From: Apoda limacodes
Taxonomy: Eukaryota > Arthropoda > Insecta > Lepidoptera > Limacodidae
Length of the DNA stretch: 64,000 nucleotides
Assembly (NCBI GenBank): GCA_946406115.1
Contig: OX291544.1
Location: 30,149,521 to 30,213,520, forward strand
Direction of reading: 5' to 3'
Every line of letters begins with the position of its first letter. Position 1 is the stretch's first letter. Made by a program: the position numbers and the translations under genes. A model generated the notes under the pieces. That model searched no databases, had not been told where the DNA came from, and saw only the letters and a program-made list of their open reading frames with translations. Positions 55,880-64,000 of the stretch are shown here, in pieces.

Positions 55880-57285
55880 TAGTCATAAATATGTCATTTA
55901 TGATATGTTTTCTTTGAAGACTTGTATCATCATAGGATATCAAACGAAACTGATTATTTCTATGTATGTATAAATTTATCTATTATATTGTTCTTAGTTC
56001 TATGAAGGATAAGTAATTTGTAAGATTAAGGAGGAATTAAGAAGGTTTGCATAAAAAGGAGCGCATTAACTATAAGTTGTCTGTCTTATTTTAATTCCAT
56101 GTTATTAACGTCTATATCTTAATTAACGTGTGTAGAAAATTTTGAGCATTAAAATCCTTAATTATTTATTAATTTGTCCTTAGTATGGAATGTGAATATA
56201 GTAATGAGTAAAAGACACAATTTAACATTAATAAAAAGGCACTACAATTAAAAATTGCAAATAAAAAAAAGGTTGTAACCAATAATTTAGAAGAATATTT
56301 TTGTATTCTATTATACAAATACTTATTATGTTATTTCAAACACCATCCGTTTACTCATCCCATTACGAAATCGCCTGAATTAACCCATTTATATTTTGTA
56401 TGGGATGAAAAAAATTCAAATATTTTGGATTATAGGATGCCAATAGTAGGTTTAACGCACAATATGCATATAGATCAATCTCACCAAAAATTTTGATAAC
56501 TTATTATGACAAGCTGCATTCCCAAGCATTCCACAAATCACAAGGGTCGTTTCTAATACAAACACCTTTACATCTTAATTGGTTTTTAAATCACAGCCAG
56601 AGTGTCTCAATAAAAGGTACAATGGAGAGAAAAGTCTATTGAGGGTTCCAAATAGCCAGGTAAGCATTTGGGTCGAGTTGAGGTTCCACACAAAAGATTG
56701 CGGGCGCGCATTTAATGCCGTTTCATGCCTTCCCATGCCCATTCATGCCTTGTCAAAACGGTCTCTCTGAGTGGACATTCATATGATTTTCATGCTCCCA
56801 TTTGAACGATAGTTGAACGTTTGCTTTGTTATTTTTTGTTGCGGTTACGTGGAGTGCACCTTTAGCCAGATTCGTTTGGTTTTATTTTTATGTTGTTGTA
56901 TTCGCTTTTTAGGAGCAGGTGCTTTGAAGCTTGCGTTGTAACTGTTTGGTTCGCCGATGCAATATCCGTAAGGTTGGATAGCCTTCTCAAATATGAAACA
57001 TGAAAAAGAGGAAAGTAACCAATTATGGAATGCTATTTTGTTTTTGTTACATAAAACAAGATGATAATATAAACACACAACACCATACCAAGCGTGTGAT
57101 ATTATGCATACCTACTAATGAAATTATGAAATAACTAAAGTTAATATTAATGGCTTTTAGATTAAACAAAGTATCAAACAGATTCAAACAGAATTTCATT
57201 CCAACAATGTGCTGAAGATCACAAAGAACCCTTAGTAAAAATGGCATCAATAGAAAGGGCATAATAAAGTTTGCCAGGTCAGCTA
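55880..57285. other. Non-coding stretch with GC-richer patch at 56600-56780
   Basis: The patch 56600-56780 includes ATGCCGTTTCATGCCTTCCC then ATGCCCATTCATGCCTTG, a degenerate tandem of the word CATGCC. The 63-codon plus frame at 56579 and the minus frames 56845-57349 were not recognised. Confidence 0.4.
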
Positions 57286-57289
57286 GTTT

Positions 57290-57350
57290 GTACCTAATAA
57301 AGAGTTCGTTTGTTTGTTTTTTGTTTGAACGCACTAATCTCTGAATCAAC
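57290..57350 (-). repeat. Repeat C (RTE-like) 3' end, reverse orientation
   Basis: Reads TACCTAATAAAGAGTTCGTT, TGTTTGTTTTTTGTTTGAAC and GCACTAATCTCTGAATC. It is the reverse complement of the 25070-25135 tail (GATTAGCGTGTTCAAACAAA, CAAACTCTTCAGCTTTATAA). Confidence 0.7.
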
Positions 57351-57736
57351 GAGTTAGATTGAAAAGATTATTTTTGCATTTGATAGCCCAATTCTTGAAA
57401 AAGGTTATAGATTAAAATCAAGATACGACCCTTAGGAGCCGAGTCAAAAGTAAAAAGTCAGTAACAACCTAAACGTAAACGAAGTAATAGTGTATGCAAG
57501 ACAGGGGATGGTAGCAGAGAGGAAAGAGTAGAACACCGTCTGCCGCCGGATCAGCTAGTTATAGAAACCCAGAATATCTTTAAGTATGTACTTAATGTAT
57601 TATAAGTGTAGGTACTTACCTAACTATATATATAGGTACATACATTTAACTTAGAATATTCCATGTTAACAAATTATAAGGGATAAGTTAATTTCATTTG
57701 ACCTATATGTGTCATTGTTTTTCTAAAAAATACTGT

Positions 57737-57795
57737 GACCGCTTACCATCAGGCGAACTGTAAGCTTGTTTGCCACCTTAGTGGTAAAGAAAAAA
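57737..57795 (+). repeat. Repeat D fragment, best core
   Basis: Reads GTGACCGCTTACCATCAGGC then GAACTGTAAGCTTGTTTGCC and ACCTTAGTGGTAAAGAAAAAAG. This is the clearest copy in the window of the lepidopteran repeat D core. An A-rich end follows, consistent with retroposition. Confidence 0.88.
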
Positions 57796-58030
57796 GATAT
57801 TTTATTATCAAGCAAACAGCATTGTTAATCTTATTTAAACTCTAAGTTTTTCTACTTTGTGAATAAAAGTAAGCAATATTTCTTGCGGGCAATAAGAAAA
57901 GACTTACTCATTTAAATAAAAATGTATATTTGCTTGTATTAACTTTGCTGGTTATTTCAGATAGAAATACCTTAGTACTGATAGAATTTACTAGTGATGT
58001 AAATAGTCGATTTTAATAATCAGACAAATT
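57796..58030. other. AT-rich stretch, nothing assigned
   Basis: No signal. Confidence 0.4.
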
Positions 58031-58033
58031 GAA

Positions 58034-58200
58034 ATTTTTTAAGGTTCCGTACCTAAAGCCTACACTCTTGTCTGTTCGACCATTCAAATAACAAAAATTC
58101 TAAATGAATACAATCTTCATAGAAGCATGTATTTGTTGTTTTTGCTCTGTCGTTAAAACGGTAATACTAACACATGCTTCAAACTTAAAACGATCATAGG
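58034..58200 (+). repeat. Repeat I, copy 2
   Basis: Reads TTTTTAAGGTTCCGTACCTA, then CATGTATTTGTTGTTTTTGC at 58126, then AACGGTAATACTAACACATG and CTTCAAACTTAAAACG. It matches 26242-26345 in order; copy 2 has an additional 50 bp or so between the first two blocks. Confidence 0.7.
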
Positions 58201-58204
58201 ATAA

Positions 58205-58695
58205 GCCCTTAAGTTAAAAAATAATAAAACATGTCAAGTGTAAACCGGGGTTGTGCATTCTGTGGAGGTACCCGTGTTGTGTGAGTCCTATTCGGACTTA
58301 ACCGGGTTTTTATGTTACATCTAGGTTTAGTTGCTTATTTTATCTTTTGTGTGTGCTTTAATATTCTCGAAGAGCTTTTTGATTACAAATACACTGACGC
58401 TTGAAAGTTTTATGAACAATATATAATCTGTTATTATGAAGCTTTAAAATCAAAAGCTGCAGAGTTGTGATTTATTGAATAACGTGACAGACAGATAGTT
58501 TATAGTTTGTATATAATTGCTGTACCTATTTTAAATTACCTACTTGTTAACATCCGTAGATTCCTGCGTAGTTTTAGGGTAGGTATACATAAATATAAGG
58601 ATAAGGTCCCACGGGGATATTTATACCCGTGACACACGTGATATTATCTCAGCCTTACGTCAGATAAAATACAGCTCATCATACTGATATAAACT
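58205..58695. other. Non-coding stretch, nothing assigned
   Basis: Contains GTGTAAACCGGGGTTGTGCA and TCCTATTCGGACTTAACCGG, slightly GC-richer, without a defined feature. Confidence 0.35.
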
Positions 58696-58699
58696 ATAG

Positions 58700-59420
58700 T
58701 CTACACGAAGCCACGTTTGGAGCGAAGTTCGAAGTTGGACTAAGAAATTCTTTTATGCCTCAGGAAGCTTTAATAAGTATAAGTTCAAAAGAATACGTAG
58801 AAAAACTAATAGCCACCAAAAGCAATACCACGAATACAGACAAAATAGAAACCACCGAAAACGAAGACATATATTCAGCAAGCTCAAGTCAAGTTTCAGC
58901 CGTATAATCTATGATGCTAAATCTCCTCCCAAAAGTCGAGATCCTTCAAAGAGTAGGAATATACAGTGCGAAAAATTGGTGACAAACTTAGATCCAAATC
59001 AAACAACAGAGGGATTGGCTTTATCAGATCCAGGTGCGGAGAAGTAAAATGTAATCCTTGCTAGCCAGTTACGGCTATTTAGGTAATTTGCAGAAACAAG
59101 CTAATAAAATGCTTGATGAATCTAACGGTAACGGTTTGCTTATTGCTTAAATAGGTGACACTGGCAGAGTTCACGTTCCGGACAAAATGTACTTGCTACT
59201 GTTATTGAAATGACAGGTTCAAACCTTTATATTCTGAATTAATTCTATTAAAAAAACCATTTTTAGATATGCAAGGAAGGTCTTTTTCTGTTGTAGATAT
59301 TCCGCAGTCAGAGATTTCCATGACAGAGTGTGTTAGAATGTCGTCTTAGTATGAAGGCCACGGTTACAGTCGACGTGGTAGTAAGAGGAGGCTGTGAGTC
59401 TGACAGATGAAGATGTGGCA
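58700..59420 (+). pseudogene. Unidentified coding relic with frameshifts
   Basis: Several consecutive, different frames read like ordinary protein. An ATG frame at 58755-58907 gives MPQEALISISSKEYVEKLIA then an Asn/Thr-rich part and ends EDIYSASSSQVSAV. Next come LLPKVEILQRVGIYSAKNW, and, in a changed frame, TNLDPNQTTEGLALSDPGAE. Further on are ASYGYLGNLQKQANKMLDES, IGDTGRVHVPDKMYLLLLLK, and DMQGRSFSVVDIPQSEISMT then ECVRMSS. Frame changes and stops separate them. A LINE tail follows at 59690, so this may be the decayed 5' protein of a retrotransposon or a processed pseudogene. No family was identified. Confidence 0.5.
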
Positions 59421-59689
59421 AAGAAAAAAAACTGCAATTGAAAATGCCATCAAAGTGGCAATTGTTCTAATAAATAATAAATCTAAGTGGGTCACTTTCT
59501 TAGTTAATGTTAAATTTTAAATAATAAGTTTGAATTATGTTAAAGTAGAGCTCGTTTTGAATTTTGAATTTGATAGATAAGTCCTTTTTCTGTTGTTTAT
59601 TTTTTAGTACTTATAGGTGTTTGCTTATAAAGTCAAAAAATAGTATTATTAATAATTAGTAAATTAGTATAAATTAAATAGTATAATTT

Positions 59690-59756
59690 TGACGATTCTA
59701 AAGTGATTGTAAAATCCTAATTTGAATAAACCATTTTGACTTTGACTTTGAAAAAG
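59690..59756 (+). repeat. Repeat F LINE 3' tail
   Basis: Reads TTTGACGATTCTAAAGTGAT then TGTAAAATCCTAATTTGAAT and AAACCATTTTGACTTTGACT TTGAA. It is nearly identical to the end of the 33-kb LINE (34537-34600), although no reverse transcriptase precedes it. Either a very short insertion, or the tail of the relic at 58700-59420. Confidence 0.88.
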
Positions 59757-60025
59757 TCATATCATATATAAAAGTCTGATTATCCATAAAATACAGATTT
59801 GTAATTTTTTTTAATTAAATATTTGACTCCTATTCGTATAATACCAATATGGTAAGCCATATTGATTTTATTATAATAATGGCACACCTAGGATTTAACA
59901 ACAACTTTTCGTTTTTATCGTTTTTTGACATTTTGCTTTCATATATTGGCCATTTTTCCAATATTTTCTATTAATCACTTGGTCCACGACATAATTTATT
60001 TACTTTTTTTGTTAATACATATATA
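59757..60025. other. AT-rich stretch, nothing assigned
   Basis: Includes a short inverted pair, ACCAATATGGTAAGCCATATTG, near 59844. No gene. Confidence 0.4.
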
Positions 60026-60029
60026 TTAT

Positions 60030-60170
60030 ACATAGAAACCACCCAAACTCATAACGAACACAAGTACATCACACAAGTTTGTCTTGTACTAGGATTAAAC
60101 CCACGTCCCTACTATAAATAGACAGGCACTACAACCAACACAGAGCGACGGAGCAGCCTAATATAAAAAG
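60030..60170 (-). repeat. tRNA-derived SINE, reverse orientation
   Basis: On the minus strand it begins GCTCCGTCGCTCTGTGTTGG (A-box-like) and has GGGTTTAATCCTAGTACAAG (B-box-like) about 40 bp later. It continues GACAAACTTGTGTGATG and ends GAGTTTGGGTGGTTTC. The copy at 62343 has the same layout in the plus direction (GGACAAAC after the B-box and TTTGGGTGG further on). It is a lepidopteran tRNA-type SINE. Confidence 0.8.
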
Positions 60171-60174
60171 TAAC

Positions 60175-61785
60175 TGAATAGAATTTAGTTTTTTTTACTT
60201 GTCAATTGTTAGAGTCGCAACTAATGGAAAAGATGTGTGCTAAAACCACAATGTGAACTCAATATTCAACTTTATCTAGGGCATTAAAAAATGTTTTAAG
60301 TTTCGTTTGACCGGCATTTCGTTCAAGAAGTCATCTACTGTACCGCCAGTATAAGTCGAACTAATATTTTAGTTATTGTAACAGTAATATCTGTTAAATA
60401 TATAAAAATTTTTTTAATCATTTAATTTTTCTTAAGCAGTCTTATTTTTCTGTCTTTACATAATTAAGCTAGTACTTAGCTATCACAAGGGGTTTTGTTG
60501 TTGTGATACAATTCCTTTTTTTGTTTTAATTTCTGGGGTTGAATTGGTTGCTTCGTAGCGGCGCGCGACGCTCAGCAATAACAAACAAACATACTTAATA
60601 CAAATACAAACATATATATTTTTTTGAATTTTGCGCTGTTATATATCGAGTTGCCTGCCACAAAAATAGTTACTGAAGTTTAAAAAAAAAAAAATGAGTT
60701 GAAAAGCAACTTTTGTTTTTATAAGCTTGAATTTATGAAAGCTGTTTTAAAAAGTATATTTCATGATTGAGTCAAATAGGCGGCACACACCGGTTATTTA
60801 CTCTATAAATGACACTGTTGTCTCCTGTGTTTGTTTCAACATTTCACGACACAAATTCGGGTCCAAAATGAGGCTATTTGTCAAGATTTCTCGTGACACA
60901 TCAGACATTTTGGTAGCTGTTAGTTTTGTTATACAAATAGTTCAACTTGAAAATAAACAGACATGTATAGATATAAAATTTTATTTCTAGAAAAGTTCAT
61001 TGCTTTTCTGGGCATCACACACACTGTCATCTAGTCTCAAACCAAGTATTATACGTTTACGTGGATTAGAATGTAAATTTGTAATCTTTCCTGAGGACAT
61101 TTATGGAATGCAATGCCGTTTGATAAATTATTAAAACATTTTCTTTAGTATTCAGAATATGTCAATAAGTATTTTGCTTTACAATTATATATTCAATTTT
61201 TATTGTAATTGCTTAATTCGAAATCTCATAGCATTAATTTTTTCTTCAATTCTTTAATGTTTAATCTATTACAAATATTTCATTAAAAACGATTATAGAT
61301 AACAATTAAAATTAATGGACGTGATAAAGTCTCACTTTATTTATCTACTCTTCTGAAGTCTGTTCACCTAATAAATTACGAACCTTCTTATCAAAAAGAA
61401 AGTAATCAAAGACTTCAGACTTCGCAGAACGTGTTTAGCTTACAAGAATAAATCAATTTACAATGTTAAGGGAAAAGGTAATAAATATTCATCTTTACTG
61501 AAAAGTAAAATTCTGTTTAGACATCTAAAGTAGGAGCTTACGATCCTTACAACGGCAAAGATCAATATTATAATGTTCTGGGTAAGTTTTGATAAACTTG
61601 AGATTTTGTTTTTTAATTGTCAGTTTGTTTGTAAAAGCATTTCATTTAACAAGTAATAGGCAGAAATAGTTTTTCTAAATAATGATAAAAAAAATTGTTC
61701 ATTAGAAAGTTTTGATTGATTTATTACTTTTCGGTTTAATTTTCGGTAAATATTTTTTATGATAAACTTTTTTGTAAGTAATGAA
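60175..61785. other. AT-rich stretch, nothing assigned
   Basis: The frame 60763-60990 has 75 codons with no recognised domain. Simple-sequence tracts are frequent, such as a 12-A run near 60681. Confidence 0.4.
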
Positions 61786-61789
61786 TGTT

Positions 61790-62222
61790 TTTTAGGGTTC
61801 CGTACCTCGAAAGGAAAAACGGAACCCTTATAAGATCACTTTGTTGTCCGTCCGTCTGTCAAGCCCCTTTATCTCAGGAACGCGTGGAGGTATTAAGCTT
61901 AAATTTATATCAAATACTCAGGTCTACTGTCCCTTAGAGCTGTGAAAAAATCATACTTCTTAGCTAACGCCTTCAAATGCCGCAAATTTCCGAAATTCGC
62001 AAGGGAATCAAAACCTACAGGGTACTTCCCGTGAACTCAGAATCTTGAAAATTGGTAAAAAGCAACGTCTTATAGCACAGATAAAGGAAAAAATGCTAAA
62101 AACCGTAAATTTTTAGGTAAAACATATAATAAAAAATATTTTTTATAATATACAACAACAAATAATAAGTTTGCACGAAGCCCTCGGTGCGCGAGCCAGA
62201 CTCGCACTTGGCCGTTTTTTAT
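61790..62222 (-). repeat. Repeat E copy, reverse orientation
   Basis: Left end TTTTTTAGGGTTCCGTACCT, then ACGGAACCCTTATAAGATCA and TTGTTGTCCGTCCGTCTGTC. Right end GCCCTCGGTGCGCGAGCCAG then ACTCGCACTTGGCCGTTTTT. These are the family E ends in reverse (compare 51155-51572), although the interior differs from the other full copies, suggesting a subfamily. Confidence 0.85.
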
Positions 62223-62342
62223 TTATAAACATAATTCCATTGCTGTTTTTCTTCATGTATGCTTTCCTCTATTTTTTTTAAAATGCAATTAACGTAATAA
62301 ACTAAAATCCTGACAATTTTACTTTAATTATAGTGTTAGTGA

Positions 62343-62710
62343 CTCTGTGGCTCAATTGGAAACGACTTGGTTGCTGAATCGGGGGCGTGGATTCGATCAC
62401 CGCACAGGACAAACATATAAGTATAAAAATATGTGTTTGTCATGGTATATACTACAAATAAGGAGGATAGGCATTAAAATGCGACAAGGTTGTTCGATGA
62501 GCCAATATTTGTATGAAAGAAGTTTGGGTGGTTGGTGGGTGAACGAAGGGCTGATATAAAACTGTGGGCATACAAAGCAAAGGCTGACTGACGACTCAAC
62601 GCTCAACTCAGTTGGAAGTAAGTCGGTCAAACACATGACCGACCGCGGGATATGTGTGTGTCCGACACAGCAGGATCACAGAGGGACAGTCCCTCTCTGG
62701 GGGTTTTTTT
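62343..62710 (+). repeat. tRNA-derived SINE
   Basis: Begins CTCTGTGGCTCAATTGGAAA (A-box-like TGGCTCAATTGG), then TGCTGAATCGGGGGCGTGGA and GGATTCGATCACCGCACAGG (B-box-like), followed by GACAAACATATAAGT. The body has GTTTGGGTGGTTGGTGGGTG, and the end reads ACCGACCGCGGGATATGTGT and GAGGGACAGTCCCTCTCTGG. It is a retroposed tRNA-like head plus an unrelated body. Two short frames on opposite strands inside it are not genes. Confidence 0.85.
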
Positions 62711-63475
62711 TCATTAAACCTGTATCAAATCTCATTAACATTGTTAAGTGGGATGATAAAAAATCTGGGAAAATTGTTTTATTGATTGGTATTTTTTAAT
62801 GAAATTGAAATGACGAATAGTTATTATAATTTGGATGCAAGAATTTTAAATATGATTTAAAACAAATTATATTCTAATTTTAGTCCAGGTTGTTTTTCTA
62901 AACCAACATTCCCAAAACAATTTGATATTCTGGTTCTTTTCCAAAAAAAAAAAAAAAAAAATTAAATTTTGTAGCTATACGACAATTTAAATATTAATGT
63001 GTTTAAAATTTGTGTCTAATCATGCAGTATAGGTACACTACATGTACCGAAAGTACTGAAATTAAAAACACCTTGAATTATTATTTTTAGGATCTAATTA
63101 TCCCCCTGCCCAATTCTGACCTTTGACAGTTTGTCAGGAACTGGAAATGGGGGTATATTTATTCTGTCCCGGGTCCTTGACTCGTATTTTACCGCTTTTT
63201 ACTTTAAATCTGGTAAATTTCGACGTATTGGATATATATAAAGCCACTTTAGTCCAGATACACTGCATAAGAAGCAATGTGGCGGTGATAGGTTCATTCC
63301 CTGTCACGCAGGACTAAAGTAGTTGGTGAAAAAAGGCTGTCCATCACATTATGAGGCGGATATGTATCCAGGGTAAAATATACTAATAAAATAATTTCTA
63401 ATCTCAACTGATTAAATTCCTACTTTTGAGTGATTTAAAGCCATATACCAAGAAAACGAAATGATTTGTTATTTA
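62711..63475. other. AT-rich stretch with an 18-A run
   Basis: A run of about 18 A lies at 62944-62961. The 64-codon frame at 63123-63317 was not recognised. No gene was seen. Confidence 0.4.
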
Positions 63476-63479
63476 TTCT

Positions 63480-63545
63480 GCCCAAAATCGTAGTTCACCG
63501 GGGGAATCGAACTATAAAATGACTAGCACCTTAAAGCTAATAAGA
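63480..63545 (-). repeat. SINE-like fragment with B-box reverse
   Basis: Reads GTAGTTCACCGGGGGAATCG then AACTATAAAATGACTAGCAC. GGGAATCGAAC resembles the reverse of a B-box in the tRNA-type SINEs above. Only a short piece is recognisable. Confidence 0.35.
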
Positions 63546-63689
63546 TAGAGATTGTAAAGCAAAATATCCTAATTTTTGCAATAAAAACCTAAACAAATAA
63601 TGTCTCCGTTTTTGAAATATATATTAGAAATGGAGTGAGTGGTTCTGAAGGCAGTAACAAATATATCCTAAGTGAAGCTAAGCGTGTGC

Positions 63690-63785
63690 GTTTGCAGAGG
63701 GCCATGTGACAGTGACAGGCGGGTAGACGCAACTGCGGCCCGGCCCGAGATGTCACTCAGCTGCTCATTCGGAGGGACGACAATT
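63690..63785. other. GC-rich patch near the right edge
   Basis: Contains CAGAGGGCCATGTGACAGTG, GCAACTGCGGCCCGGCCCGA and CACTCAGCTGCTCATTCGGA in otherwise AT-rich sequence. No long open frame. It may be a promoter or 5' UTR patch for a gene beyond the window, a conserved non-coding element, or a repeat. Confidence 0.3.
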
Positions 63786-64000
63786 AGAAATTGAAGGAAA
63801 ATTTGGAGCAGTGGAAATGTTTTACTCAGTCGCTAATGTTGAAAACAAAATAGAAACAGAGTTCATTTCATTGTAGCTGTTAATAGAAAAAGATGTCACA
63901 CAGTAAATGAGAAATGTATGTGTCAATGAGGTACACTTAATATAATAGCTTTACTATAAACTTTGATGCGTTTTATTTATTTTAAGAGGCTGATATAGGT

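Noticed and set aside
62347..62636. Opposing short frames at the SINE
   Set aside because: Both lie inside a tRNA-derived SINE with A-box and B-box-like words.

Overview
The window looks like nuclear DNA from a moth or butterfly (Lepidoptera). It is AT-rich, has almost no long open reading frames, and is full of interspersed repeats that I associate with lepidopteran genomes. These include tRNA-derived SINEs, a short repeat with the TTGTTTGCCACCTTAGTG core, a repeat running between GGCCAAGTGCGAGTCGG and TACGGTACCCTAAAAA type ends, RTE-like 3' ends finishing in ATTAGTATGGAT, and Jockey/CR1-like non-LTR 3' ends with a TTTGACTTTGAC tail. No bacterial, viral or organelle gene layout is present. 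Family names are from memory of sequence style; no database was searched.

The best host gene evidence is one first coding exon on the minus strand (48456-48615). It has an ATG in good context, an upstream in-frame stop, a hydrophobic N-terminal segment and a perfect GTAAGT donor. No further exon could be assigned, so much or all of 1-48455 may be one very large first intron, and 48616-64000 the upstream flank or 5' UTR intron. Two weaker coding-like stretches lie on the plus strand: 45181-45462 and 52057-52341, the latter a possible 3'-terminal exon with a polyA signal. A frameshifted coding relic lies at 58700-59420.

Layout: 1-6700 holds two duplicated repeat pairs and RTE-like copies. 6700-19600 is mostly unassigned, with two foldbacks (12.7 and 13.7 kb) and repeat fragments. 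19.7-25.1 kb has a reverse transcriptase C-terminal relic, two MITE-like elements, a SINE and a long RTE-like copy. 26-32 kb has a repeat pair and SINE fragments. 33.3-36.9 kb is a transposon cluster: a 5'-truncated non-LTR retrotransposon, an E-type repeat, and a degenerate Tc1/mariner-superfamily transposon. 38-48 kb has a minus-strand reverse transcriptase relic, a pair of 235-bp duplicates 5.2 kb apart, and the weak exon. 50-54.5 kb has a hairpin, an E-type repeat and a 723-bp internally deleted transposon with near-perfect terminal inverted repeats. 57-64 kb is SINEs and repeats.

I did not find a convincing new biological system. The most checkable unusual items are the internally deleted transposon, the 41-bp perfect foldback, the 35-bp-arm foldback, the 5.2-kb-spaced duplicates, and the unidentified coding relics.
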